Part shown: positions 6,606 to 14,603 of the stretch, piece after piece | Position numbering within the stretch: the stretch's first letter is position 1 | Layout: the number at the start of each line of letters is the position of its first letter | Assembly (NCBI GenBank): GCA_031273075.1 | Contig: JAISSM010000013.1 | Span: 1-18,956 of the forward strand | From: Rickettsiales bacterium | Lineage (GTDB): Bacteria > Pseudomonadota > Alphaproteobacteria > Rs-D84 | Length of the DNA stretch: 18,956 nt | Reading direction: 5' to 3' | The notes under the pieces: generated by a model | Database searches by the model: none | Told to the model about the DNA's origin: nothing | The model's input: the letters and a program-made list of their open reading frames with translations, nothing else | Program-made: the position numbers and the translations under genes

Positions 6606-8984
6606 ATGTCTGACGATAAGATAAAAATGCGCGAGGCCAAATGGCAAAAAAAATGGGCCGACGCAAAATGCTGGGTCCCGAAAAACGACGGCAAAAAACC
6701 GCGGTTTTATAATTTAATAGAGTTTCCGTATCCGTCCGGAACGGGCTTGCACGGCGGACACATGCTGGGCAATTCCGGCGTCGACGCGATCGCGCGGTTT
6801 AAGCGCAAAAAGGGATTCGACGTCCTTTATCCGGTGGGATTTGATTCGCTGGGCATTTCGACGGAACACTTTGCGACGAAGATAGGCAAACACCCGTCCG
6901 AAGTCGTCAAGGACGCCGTTAAAAGTTTTACGAATGCGATGAACGAATTGGGACTGTCGATCGATCCGAATTCACACATAGCGACGTCCGATTCGGATTT
7001 TGTGAAATGGACGCAGTGGATGTTTATAAAATTCTTCAACGCGGGGCTTGCGTATAAGGCGCCTATGCCTATGAATTGGTGCCCGAATTGCAAAACCACG
7101 CTTACTAATGAAGAATTGGAGGACGGAAAATGCGAACGATGCCGCGGCCCGGTGGAAATAAGGATGAAAGAACAGTGGAATCTGGCGATAACAAAATACG
7201 CCGACAGGCTTATTGAAGACCTTGAATCGGTCGATTATCCGGAACGCGTTAAGACCCAGCAGATAAATTGGATCGGCCGCTCCTACGGGGCGGAGGTGGA
7301 CTTCAAAGTCGGCGTCGACGCCATGACGGTCTATACGACGCGCGTCGACACGATATACGGCGCGACGTTTTGCGTGATCGCGCCGGAACATAAATTGGTT
7401 GAAAAATGGCTTTCCGAAAACCGCATAGGGAACGCGGAAGAGGTCCGCGCGTATATCGATCAGGCGAAACAAAAATCCGAAATCGACCGCACGGACGCGA
7501 CCAAGGAAAAAACCGGCGTCCGCCTGGACGGCGTTATGGCCGTAAATCCGTACACGAAAATCGAGATCCCGATTTTTGCGGCGGATTACGTCTTGGCGGA
7601 TTATGGATTCGGCGCGATCATGGCCGTCCCGGCGCACGATCGAAGGGATTGGGACTTTGCTAAAAAATTCGGCCTTAAAATAATCCCCGTCCTTGCCGGC
7701 GGAGATGTGGAAAAAGAACCGTGGGAACAGGACGGCGAACATGTAAATTCCGGCCCGCTTGACGGATTGAATAAGGAAGACGCCATAAAAAAGGCGATTG
7801 AGATAGGAAAGGGTTATGCGCGATCGGCGAAACAATATAAATTAAAGGATTGGGGATTTTCAAGACAGATGTATTGGGGGGAACCTATACCTCTTATCTA
7901 TTGCCCGATCTGCGGATGGGTGCCGGTCCCGGAATCGGAATTGCCGCTAATGCAGCCGTTTATGGAGGACTTTCGTCCGACAGAGGACGGGCTGTCGCCG
8001 CTTGCCCGCGCGACCGATTGGGTGAATGCGAAGTGTCCGAAATGCGGCGCGCCTTCGAAACGCGAAACCGATACGATGCCGCAGTGGGCGGGATCAAGCT
8101 GGTATTTTTTGCGATATCTTGATCCGAAAAACGACAAAGAGTTTTGCGGCAAAAGTCGGATGGAAAATTGGATGCCGGTCGACAATTACAACGGCGGGAT
8201 GGAGCACACAACGCGCCACCTTATATATTCGCGCTTTTGGTATAAGGCTCTGTTCGACCTTGGTCTGGTACCGGCGCCCGAACCGTATAAGAAAAGAACC
8301 GCGAACGGCGTTTTGCTTGGAACCGACGGAAAGAAAATGTCAAAGTCGGCCGGCAACGGGTTTTTAGTCTCGGAAAAAATCGCCGAAACGGGGGCGGACG
8401 CGGCGCGCCTTACGGTGCTGTCCTTGGGCCCGTGGGAACAGAATATAGTCTGGTCCGAAGGGGCGTTGGCCGGCGCGCAAAGATTTTTGAAGCGCGTTGA
8501 AAACATGGCCGACAACTTAACGGATTTGGAAACCCCCGAACAGGAATGTCTTAGGCACCGGCTTGTGAAAGACGTATGCGAAAGAATAGAAAATATGCAG
8601 TTTAATACCGCGATTGCCACTCAAATGGAATATATCAACGCATTCTCCGGAGGATGTATCCCGCGCGCGTGCTATGAAGCGCTTCTCCATTGTCTTGATC
8701 CGTTCGCGCCGCATCTTGCGGAGGAAATGTGGGAAAAAATAGGCAACAGGGAAATGCTGGTGTTCCTTCCGTTTCCGGAGGTCGACGAATCGAAATTTCG
8801 AAAACTTGCCGTGACGATAGTTGTGGCCGTGAACGGAAAGCGCCGCGGCGAAATAACCGTCGACGCCGATAAGTCGAAGGATAAAATAGAATCTTTGGCG
8901 AAAGGATCGGTCGAAAAATACATTTCCGGCGACATCAAAAAAACGATTTATGTCCAAAATAAAATGGTAAATTTTGTAGTATAA
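6606..8984 (+). CDS. leuS: leucyl-tRNA synthetase
   Basis: Class I aminoacyl-tRNA synthetase that charges tRNA-Leu and edits mischarged products. The 792 residues are short compared with about 860 in E. coli. The HIGH-type motif is PYPSGTGLHGGHM near residue 45 and the KMSKS motif is near residue 577. The CP1 editing region contains TRVDTIYG and AVPAHDRRDWDFA. Two Cys4 zinc sites are intact (CPNC...CERC near 160-180; CPICG...CPKCG in the 430-480 region), and a tRNA-binding helical domain with a short C-terminal domain follows. The PSGTGLHGGH signature and NWCPNCKTTL resemble the Firmicutes, Bacteroidetes or candidate-phyla form rather than the proteobacterial PSGRIHMGH form, so transfer is possible. 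AGGA at 6596-6599 supports the start. The stop overlaps the next ATG (TAATG). Confidence 0.95.
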   Translation: MSDDKIKMREAKWQKKWADAKCWVPKNDGKKPRFYNLIEFPYPSGTGLHGGHMLGNSGVDAIARFKRKKGFDVLYPVGFDSLGISTEHFATKIGKHPSEVVKDAVKSFTNAMNELGLSIDPNSHIATSDSDFVKWTQWMFIKFFNAGLAYKAPMPMNWCPNCKTTLTNEELEDGKCERCRGPVEIRMKEQWNLAITKYADRLIEDLESVDYPERVKTQQINWIGRSYGAEVDFKVGVDAMTVYTTRVDTIYGATFCVIAPEHKLVEKWLSENRIGNAEEVRAYIDQAKQKSEIDRTDATKEKTGVRLDGVMAVNPYTKIEIPIFAADYVLADYGFGAIMAVPAHDRRDWDFAKKFGLKIIPVLAGGDVEKEPWEQDGEHVNSGPLDGLNKEDAIKKAIEIGKGYARSAKQYKLKDWGFSRQMYWGEPIPLIYCPICGWVPVPESELPLMQPFMEDFRPTEDGLSPLARATDWVNAKCPKCGAPSKRETDTMPQWAGSSWYFLRYLDPKNDKEFCGKSRMENWMPVDNYNGGMEHTTRHLIYSRFWYKALFDLGLVPAPEPYKKRTANGVLLGTDGKKMSKSAGNGFLVSEKIAETGADAARLTVLSLGPWEQNIVWSEGALAGAQRFLKRVENMADNLTDLETPEQECLRHRLVKDVCERIENMQFNTAIATQMEYINAFSGGCIPRACYEALLHCLDPFAPHLAEEMWEKIGNREMLVFLPFPEVDESKFRKLAVTIVVAVNGKRRGEITVDADKSKDKIESLAKGSVEKYISGDIKKTIYVQNKMVNFVV

Positions 8985-9586
8985 TGAAAAAATTACTTTA
9001 TTCATTGTTAATTGTTAATTATTCATTGTTCATTGGCACGCTTGCGCCTGCGCGCGCCAATCCGTTTTTTGGAGAGTCTCAAAATCAGATAATGTTTAAT
9101 TTCGGCCAAGGCGTCAACGATTCTTGGATCCTTCCAAAACCGGAACAACCGGTCCCGTTCAACATGCTGCAACTCGCGTATTCTCAGCCTTTGACGTTCT
9201 TCCGTATGCCATCCCGCCAAACGATGAGTTTTATAAGAACGATCGGCTATGGCAAAAAATATACCTATCTGGATGAAGATGACATTTTGCAAGAATGGGA
9301 TTGGACAAGTTACGGAACGGAAATGGTTTTGTTGTCATTCGATACGGCTTTATTGTATGGCAAAGATTGGTATTTCGGCGCCGGGCTAAGTCTTGGAATG
9401 CAAAGAAAATTCAATTATCGTTTCGGCACAAGGATCATGACCGGGGTAAAATTGACGGCCGGATATAAACTGTCCGACCGCTGGACAACGGAAATGTTCA
9501 TGCAACATCTGTCGAACGGCGACACCGGCGGAATCAACAACTACGCGTATAACTTTTACGGCATAGGGATCGGATATAATTTCTAA
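8984..9586 (+). CDS. PagL-like acyloxyacyl hydrolase, outer-membrane barrel
   Basis: Probable outer-membrane lipid A 3-O-deacylase family protein of 200 residues. A signal peptide covers residues 1-25 (cleavage after ARA). The mature part alternates aromatic-rich beta strands typical of a small barrel and ends in aromatic Phe (IGIGYNF). The catalytic His-x-Ser-Asn motif of PagL is visible as HLSN at 175-178, followed by a Gly/Asn-rich segment. The third catalytic residue, a Glu in Pseudomonas PagL, is not evident, so activity is uncertain. The core of the signal peptide is encoded by the same simple repeat seen in lolA. The start overlaps the leuS stop, and the stop overlaps the stop of the convergent pyk gene. 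Confidence 0.72.
   Translation: MKKLLYSLLIVNYSLFIGTLAPARANPFFGESQNQIMFNFGQGVNDSWILPKPEQPVPFNMLQLAYSQPLTFFRMPSRQTMSFIRTIGYGKKYTYLDEDDILQEWDWTSYGTEMVLLSFDTALLYGKDWYFGAGLSLGMQRKFNYRFGTRIMTGVKLTAGYKLSDRWTTEMFMQHLSNGDTGGINNYAYNFYGIGIGYNF
9001..9036 (+). repeat. low-complexity CATTGTT/AATT repeat inside signal peptide
   Basis: Built from TTCATTG, TTAATTG and TTAATTA units, it encodes the core SLLIVNYSLFI of the PagL-like signal peptide. The same units in a different order form 953-985 in lolA, although the two mature proteins are unrelated. Confidence 0.6.
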
Positions 9587-10929
9587 ATCCGCCCAAGAAC
9601 GATCCCGTCGTCTTCAACGATGACGACGCGTCCCTTTTTTATGCCGAACGCGGCGGCGGCCGCGCTGAAATCCTTATCGCTGAAAATCTTTCTGTCCGCG
9701 ATGGGGAAAACGCCGCGGTGAAGACAAAGCTGATTCGCGACTATATCGTCTTTGCACACGGCGACGATTGGAATATCCGGCCTCCGCGAAGAAATCGTCC
9801 GCGCGTTTGTCCCGCCGTGCGTGAAAATCACGATCGCCGCCGCAGAATTCAACGACGCCAATTCGACCACGGACTTGGACCACGCGTTTTCCCTGTCGTC
9901 CAAAGGCGTCCAGTCGTAATGATTGTAGATCCCGTCCGCATCCGCGTGTTTAAGTATCGCCGCCATTGTCTTGATCACGGCGGCGGGATGCTTTCCGATC
10001 GTCGTTTCCTCGGACGTCATGGCCGAATCCGCGCGCAAGTAAGACGCGGTGGCCACGTCGGAAATCTCGCTTCGCGTGGGAAATTCGGATTCGACCATGC
10101 TGGTAAGCATCTGCGTCGCGATAATGATCGGCTTGTTCAGGTCGCGGCAAAGTTTGATAAGCCGCCGCGATATCGCGGGCACTTCGTAAAACGGAACCTC
10201 GACCGCAAGGTCTCCGCGCGCAAGCATGATCGCGTCGGTGTTTTTTATGATATCTTCTATGCGGGCCAGCGCCTGCGGCCGTTCGATCTTTGCGATTATT
10301 TTAATGGGCTTCGCCGACCGCGCGGTTATAAAGTCCCGCACCTCGCTTATATCCTCCGGCTTTTGCACGAACGACACCGCGACGTAATCTATATCCTGAC
10401 CGAGGGCGTATTCCAAATCGGCCTTATCCTTGTCCGTAAGAATAGGCCGCTCGATTTCAGTGTTCGGAAGATTGAACCCGCGCCGGCTTTTGATGGTTCC
10501 GCCGCGAACGATTGCGGTCTGCACCTTGCCTTTGTCGACTTTGACGACTTTGAATTCCTGCCGCCCGTCGTTCAGCAAAATGACGTCGCCGACTTTAAGC
10601 GCCGCCAAAACTTCGTCGTCCGGCAAATTCACGCGCGTGGAATCTCCGGCCGCCGCGTTGTCGTCGAATACGAAAGTTTCGCCTTCTGTAAGCGTCGCCG
10701 ATTCGGCCTTGAAATCCCCGATACGATGCTTTGGCCCTTGAAGATCGGCGATTATGGCGACCGGCGCGCCGATTTGGCGAATGGCGCGGATCCGCGTCCC
10801 CTGAACATCGCCGACATCGTGCGAAAAGTTAAGACGGAAGGCGTTGACGCCCGCATCGAACAGGGCGGACAATATCTCTTTGGACTCCGTTGCCGGCCCG
10901 ATAGAGGCGGTAATTTTTACAAATCGCAT
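9583..10929 (-). CDS. pyk: pyruvate kinase
   Basis: Glycolytic enzyme converting phosphoenolpyruvate and ADP to pyruvate and ATP. The 448 residues begin MRFVKITASIGPA, the usual pyruvate kinase N-terminus. Family motifs are in order: NAFRLNFSHD near 32, ADLQGPKHRIGDF, the catalytic lysine in IIAKIERPQAL near 213, the metal-binding MLARGDLAVEVP near 235-246 and IIATQMLTSM near 269-278, then a small C-terminal allosteric-type domain. The open frame extends to 10995, but a ribosome-binding site (AAGGA) 8 bases before 10929 and the family N-terminus fix the start there. Its stop overlaps that of the PagL-like gene (shared bases 9583-9586), with no terminator between. Confidence 0.95.
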   Translation of the reverse strand: MRFVKITASIGPATESKEILSALFDAGVNAFRLNFSHDVGDVQGTRIRAIRQIGAPVAIIADLQGPKHRIGDFKAESATLTEGETFVFDDNAAAGDSTRVNLPDDEVLAALKVGDVILLNDGRQEFKVVKVDKGKVQTAIVRGGTIKSRRGFNLPNTEIERPILTDKDKADLEYALGQDIDYVAVSFVQKPEDISEVRDFITARSAKPIKIIAKIERPQALARIEDIIKNTDAIMLARGDLAVEVPFYEVPAISRRLIKLCRDLNKPIIIATQMLTSMVESEFPTRSEISDVATASYLRADSAMTSEETTIGKHPAAVIKTMAAILKHADADGIYNHYDWTPLDDRENAWSKSVVELASLNSAAAIVIFTHGGTNARTISSRRPDIPIVAVCKDDIVANQLCLHRGVFPIADRKIFSDKDFSAAAAAFGIKKGRVVIVEDDGIVLGRI

Positions 10930-10930
10930 C

Positions 10931-10958
10931 TTGATTTTCCTTTTTTTAATGATACCAT
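10931..10958 (+). promoter_or_regulatory. putative promoter for gapR-miaB-ybeY/lnt
   Basis: TTGATT (10931-10936) and TACCAT (10953-10958) are spaced by 16 bases. Each matches 4 of 6 consensus bases, so the promoter would be weak. Transcription would start near 10965, before the AAGGAG ribosome-binding site at 10973-10978. The same 56-base gap must also hold the pyk promoter, for which only TATCAT (10954-10949, minus strand) is visible. Confidence 0.35.
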
Positions 10959-10985
10959 ATTTCGACTGCATTAAGGAGTAAAATA

Positions 10986-11234
10986 ATGAGTTCACAAAAC
11001 CACGGCGCGATCGACAACAAACAATTGATCGCCATAATAGAGCGCATAGAGAAAATAAACGAGGAAGTGTCCGCTCTCGGCGCCGACATGAAGGAAATTT
11101 ATACAGAGGCGAAATCGGCGGGTTTTGACCCGAAATATATCCGTCAAATGGTCCGTCTGCGCAAAATGGATCCGGACGAATTGTCCGAGAACGACGAATT
11201 GGTCAAGATTTACCGTGACGCGCTTGGCCTGTAA
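10986..11234 (+). CDS. gapR: GapR nucleoid-associated protein (DUF2312)
   Basis: Small DNA-binding protein of Alphaproteobacteria. In Caulobacter it encircles overtwisted, AT-rich DNA ahead of forks and RNA polymerase and stimulates topoisomerases. The 82 residues show the family core: IERIEKINEEVSALGADMKEIYTEAKSAGFD, then IRQMVRLRKMDPDE and a closing helix ending YRDALGL. AAGGAG sits 7 bases before the ATG. The family is essentially restricted to Alphaproteobacteria and their phages, so this is the best taxonomic marker in the window. The miaB frame begins inside its last codons. Confidence 0.93.
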   Translation: MSSQNHGAIDNKQLIAIIERIEKINEEVSALGADMKEIYTEAKSAGFDPKYIRQMVRLRKMDPDELSENDELVKIYRDALGL

Positions 11235-12507
11235 GCGATTTTACATCCGAACTTTTGGCTGTCAAATGAACGTGTACGACGGGCGGCGAATCGAGAATAT
11301 GCTGGCCTGTTCGGGATACGAAAAAACGGATAAAGTTTCCGACGCGGACATAATCATATTAAATACGTGCAGCGTGCGCGAAAAGGCGACCGACAAAGTG
11401 TTTTCCGAATTGGGCCGCATACGTAAGGCGAAAAAACCCGGCGCGCTTTTCGGCATCACGGGATGCACGGCAAGGGAAGCGGGGGCGGCCGCGTTCGAAA
11501 GAATTCCCGAAATGAATTTCGTCCTTGGGCCCCAGTCGTATCATAAACTTAAAGAGGTCCTGGAAAATCCGGACGCGCGGCACCTTCAAATCGATCTGTC
11601 CGGATTGGAAAAATTCGACGAATTGCCGAAAATGACGCGCTCCGAATCCGCGGCGTATATCCCCGTGCAAGAGGGATGCGGCCATGGATGTTCATACTGC
11701 ATAGTTCCATGGACGCGCGGGCGGGAATTATCAAGACCGTTCGACGACGCGCTTGCCGACGTGGCACAGGCGGCAAAGCAGGGCGCGGTCGAAATCTGCT
11801 TCTTGGGCCAAAACGTCAACGGATATAAATATAACCTCGCATCTCTTATAAAGGAAACTGCGAAACTTGATACAGTGAAACGCATCAGATACACTTCGTC
11901 GTACCCGACGGAAATGACGGACGAGTTGATAGGGCTCCACGGAACGGAACCGAAATTATTGCCGTTTTTGAACCTTCCTATTCAATCCGGATCGGACAAT
12001 ATACTCCGCGCCATGAACCGCGATTACGGCAAAGACGAATATAAGATCATCATTGAGAAGCTTAAAAAAGCGCGGCCCGACACACAAATAAGTTCCGACT
12101 TCATAGTCGGATTCCCCGGGGAAACGGAGAGGGACTTTGAGATGACCTGTGAAATGGCAAGGGAAATGGAATTCATAAATTCGTATTCGTTCAAATATTC
12201 TCCGCGCCCGCGCACATTGGCGGCGACCATGCCGAACCAAATCCCGGACGCGGTGAAACGGGAACGCCTTAAAATCCTGGACGCGATCCTGGGCGACAAT
12301 ATGAGGAAATTCAATGAATCGTGCAAAGGAAAAATTTTCGATTGCCTTTTGGAAAACAAAGACAGATTTGGTAATCTTGTCTACAGAACGCCGTTCATGC
12401 AGCAAACGATAGTCCGTACGGACGCCCGGGCCAATACCATGGCCAAAATAAAAATAACCGACGGCAACAAATGCAGTTTAAGGGGAGAGTTGTGCGAATG
12501 CGAATAA
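11224..12507 (+). CDS. miaB: tRNA-2-methylthio-N6-dimethylallyladenosine synthase MiaB
   Basis: Radical SAM methylthiotransferase that adds the 2-methylthio group to i6A37 of tRNAs. The N-terminal domain carries the three cluster cysteines in TFGCQMN, LNTCSVREKA and TGCTARE. The radical SAM motif CGHGCSYC is followed by IVPWTRGRE, and a short TRAM domain ends the protein. The only nearby in-frame ATG falls after the first essential cysteine, so the start must be non-ATG. TTG at 11224 gives a normal-length leader before RFYIRTFGCQMN, and GTG at 11215 is an alternative. Either overlaps gapR, and no strong ribosome-binding site is visible, which suggests coupling to gapR translation. The 3' end overlaps the ybeY-lnt start by 10 bases. 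Confidence 0.92.
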   Translation: MACKRFYIRTFGCQMNVYDGRRIENMLACSGYEKTDKVSDADIIILNTCSVREKATDKVFSELGRIRKAKKPGALFGITGCTAREAGAAAFERIPEMNFVLGPQSYHKLKEVLENPDARHLQIDLSGLEKFDELPKMTRSESAAYIPVQEGCGHGCSYCIVPWTRGRELSRPFDDALADVAQAAKQGAVEICFLGQNVNGYKYNLASLIKETAKLDTVKRIRYTSSYPTEMTDELIGLHGTEPKLLPFLNLPIQSGSDNILRAMNRDYGKDEYKIIIEKLKKARPDTQISSDFIVGFPGETERDFEMTCEMAREMEFINSYSFKYSPRPRTLAATMPNQIPDAVKRERLKILDAILGDNMRKFNESCKGKIFDCLLENKDRFGNLVYRTPFMQQTIVRTDARANTMAKIKITDGNKCSLRGELCECE

Positions 12508-14378
12508 CAGTGAACATAAAAGATCCGCGCTGGAAAAAATACAAAATCGACTTTAAGGCGATAAGCGCGGCGGAGGCGGCGACAACCGCCGATGCGACCG
12601 CCGCGCCGACGGATGGTGAAATATCCATAACCCTTACAAACGACAAAGAAATAAGAAAATTGAATAAAAAATACAGGGGCGTTGATGCGCCGACAAACGT
12701 GCTGTCGTTTGAAACCGGGGACAAGGAACTTCCGGGCGACGTTTTGTTGTCGTTCGATGCGGTGGAAAGAGAGGCGGGCGAAAAAAACTTTACGAACCGC
12801 GCGACGCACCTAATAGTCCACGGCATCCTGCACCTTCGCGGAATGACCCATGAAAATGATACAGACGCGCGGATCATGGAAAATATGGAGATCAAGATCC
12901 TTAAAAAAATGGGTATGCCCGATCCATATAAAAACGGATGGGCGCATCGCGCGGCGGCGGCGGTCGGCCTTATGCTTTTGGGAGCATTGGCGGCGTTGGG
13001 CTTTGCGCCGTATTATATTTTCCCGGCGACGGTTATATCGATCGGCGCGGCGTATTGGCTTAGGCTTGGATACAGGGGCGGATTCTGGTGGGGCGCGGGA
13101 TACGGCCTGGCGTCGTTTCATTGGGCGCTGGAATCGATATTTGCGAACGCAGAGCTCGCGCGCCAGTTTTGGCACTTTTACCCGATCGGCATGATATTGC
13201 TTGCGATCGGAAGCGGCCTTATATTCGGGCTGCCGTTTTTCATGACGAACAAAACCGGATCGACCGGATGGAGGAGAACGCTTTATTTCGCATTGGCGTG
13301 GACGTTTACATTGTGGCACAGGGAATGGTTTCTAACCGGCTTTCCATGGAACCCGGTCGCGAACATAACATTGCCGTTTGAAAAAATCTCCGGGCTGATG
13401 TCGATATTCGGCGCATTGGGCCTGACGTTTATCATTATAGGCTGCACCGCGGCAATCGCGGAATATATAAAAACTAAATCGAAATGGCAGTTATTGTTTT
13501 TCGCGCCGCTTTTGATTTGCTTTGCATTGCCGACGCACCCGACGCAGTTGACCGATATGACGGTCAGATTGGTCCAACCGGCATTCGACATGAACCGAAA
13601 ATTCGATAAAGCATCGGCCGAGGACAATATCCGCCGCCTGACGGAATTGTCAAAATCGCCATCGGATAAAAAACCGGACCTTATAATATGGCCCGAAACG
13701 GCGTACCCGTACGCGATAGACGAAAGGATAGATATGCCCGCGCCGGGCTCTCCCTTGGCGGCCGGGGTGGTATATGTGGAAAATCTGTATTCCGAACAGG
13801 GCCCGAATATATATAACGCGATGGTCTTGACGGACAAAGACGGAAAACAAACGGACAAATATTTCAAAGTGCACTTGGTGCCATTCGGGGAATATAGACC
13901 GCTTGGCGATTGGATCCCGACGCCTGGAAGATTGACCAAGGGGGAAAATCCGAAAATCATGAATACGACCAAAGGATCGTTCGCGCCGGCAATATGTTAT
14001 GAAATAGTATTTTCGGATTCGCTTATACCGGACGAAACGAGACCGGATTTTATATTGAATATAACGAACGACGCATGGTTCGGAACCTCGATCGGACCGC
14101 ATCAGCATCTGGATATGGCAAGACGGCAGGCGATAGAAACCGGCCTTCCGGTCATCAGGGCGAATCAAGGGGGAATATCTGCGATATTGGATTCAAGGGG
14201 CAGGGTGATCGGTAAACTTGATTTGAATGTATCGGGCATATTGGATGGACAAGTGCCCGTGGGCTACATAACGATATACCGCCGTCTCGGCCTCAACGTC
14301 ACAATGTTTTTAATCATAATACTGTGTGGAATTATCCTCGTCATTGCGAGCCGCCAAAGGCGGCGCGGCAATCCATAG
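12498..14378 (+). CDS. YbeY endoribonuclease fused to apolipoprotein N-acyltransferase Lnt
   Basis: One 626-residue frame joins two normally separate proteins. Residues 1-140 are YbeY, the metal-dependent RNase for 16S rRNA maturation and ribosome quality control, with the zinc motif HGILHLRGMTH (His108, His112, His118). From about 150 the protein is Lnt, which N-acylates lipoproteins at the periplasmic face of the inner membrane. Several membrane helices are followed by a nitrilase-like domain with the triad Glu400 (WPETAYP), Lys457 (FKVHLVPFGEY) and Cys500 (AICYEIVF), then a last helix. The Lnt N-terminus faces the cytoplasm, so a cytoplasmic YbeY is topologically consistent. AAGGGGAGAG precedes the ATG at 12498. 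The usual order is miaB-phoH-ybeY-tlyC-lnt; phoH and tlyC are missing. The last codons and stop lie in an interspersed palindrome. Confidence 0.92.
   Translation: MRITVNIKDPRWKKYKIDFKAISAAEAATTADATAAPTDGEISITLTNDKEIRKLNKKYRGVDAPTNVLSFETGDKELPGDVLLSFDAVEREAGEKNFTNRATHLIVHGILHLRGMTHENDTDARIMENMEIKILKKMGMPDPYKNGWAHRAAAAVGLMLLGALAALGFAPYYIFPATVISIGAAYWLRLGYRGGFWWGAGYGLASFHWALESIFANAELARQFWHFYPIGMILLAIGSGLIFGLPFFMTNKTGSTGWRRTLYFALAWTFTLWHREWFLTGFPWNPVANITLPFEKISGLMSIFGALGLTFIIIGCTAAIAEYIKTKSKWQLLFFAPLLICFALPTHPTQLTDMTVRLVQPAFDMNRKFDKASAEDNIRRLTELSKSPSDKKPDLIIWPETAYPYAIDERIDMPAPGSPLAAGVVYVENLYSEQGPNIYNAMVLTDKDGKQTDKYFKVHLVPFGEYRPLGDWIPTPGRLTKGENPKIMNTTKGSFAPAICYEIVFSDSLIPDETRPDFILNITNDAWFGTSIGPHQHLDMARRQAIETGLPVIRANQGGISAILDSRGRVIGKLDLNVSGILDGQVPVGYITIYRRLGLNVTMFLIIILCGIILVIASRQRRRGNP
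14339..14375. repeat. CATTGCGAGC-type palindromic element within the lnt 3' end
   Basis: The element runs from CGTCATTGCGAGC through the hairpin CGCCAAAGGCG to GCGGCAATCCA. The outer ATTGC and GCAAT arms pair. It resembles the CATTGCGAG...GCAATCC palindromes scattered through many bacterial genomes. It encodes the end of the fusion protein (residues VIASRQRRRGNP), and the TAG stop follows immediately. Confidence 0.6.
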
Positions 14379-14381
14379 AAT

Positions 14382-14502
14382 AAAGTTCCCCTCTATGGAG
14401 GGGTGCCCCTGAAAGCGCCGGGGTGGTTTTTCAAACTGACGCAACCACCCCGTCTTGCTCGCCTGCGGCTCGCAATCCACCCCTCCGACGGAGGGGAACT
14501 TT
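14382..14502. repeat. nested palindromic interspersed element, copy 1
   Basis: 121 bases bounded by 12-base terminal inverted repeats (AAAGTTCCCCTC and GAGGGGAACTTT). Inside are hairpins: CCCCTCNNNNGAGGGG-like at the left, CCCCTCCGACGGAGGGG at the right, and a central pairing of CGGGGTGGTT with AACCACCCCG. It contains no transposase gene, so it is MITE-like or an RNA-structure element. It is closely similar to 18654-18769, and the left half recurs at 14525. Confidence 0.8.
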
Positions 14503-14524
14503 GGCCCAATCAAGAACGAATAGA

Positions 14525-14568
14525 AGTTCCCCTCTATGGAGGGGTGGCCCTGAAAGGGCCGGGGTGGT
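14525..14568. repeat. nested palindromic element, left half only (copy 2)
   Basis: AGTTCCCCTCTATGGAGGGG, a GGCCCTGAAAGGGCC hairpin and GGGGTGGT repeat the left half of the copy at 14382. The right half is absent, so this is a truncated copy placed in tandem 22 bases after the complete one. Confidence 0.7.
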
Positions 14569-14603
14569 CATTGCTACCTGCTATCTGCTAATTGCTAACT
14601 ATT
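14569..14603. repeat. TGCTA-rich simple repeat between lnt and terminator
   Basis: Imperfect iterations of TGCTA, CTGCTA and ATTGCTAA fill the gap between the truncated palindrome and the terminator. They resemble, but do not match, the CATTGTTAATT repeats in the two signal peptides. No gene is visible between 14379 and 14629. Confidence 0.45.

Noticed and set aside
6972..7835. 287-codon minus-strand frame within leuS
   Set aside because: It lies wholly inside a certain LeuRS gene and has no ribosome-binding site or recognisable domain.
9718..10974. Long plus-strand frame opposite pyk
   Set aside because: The minus strand encodes pyruvate kinase with all family motifs; the plus-strand translation is Arg-rich shadow sequence.
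14339..14603. CRISPR array or tRNA in the repeat-rich gap
   Set aside because: The repeats are palindromic elements of different types without regular spacers, and no cloverleaf is visible.
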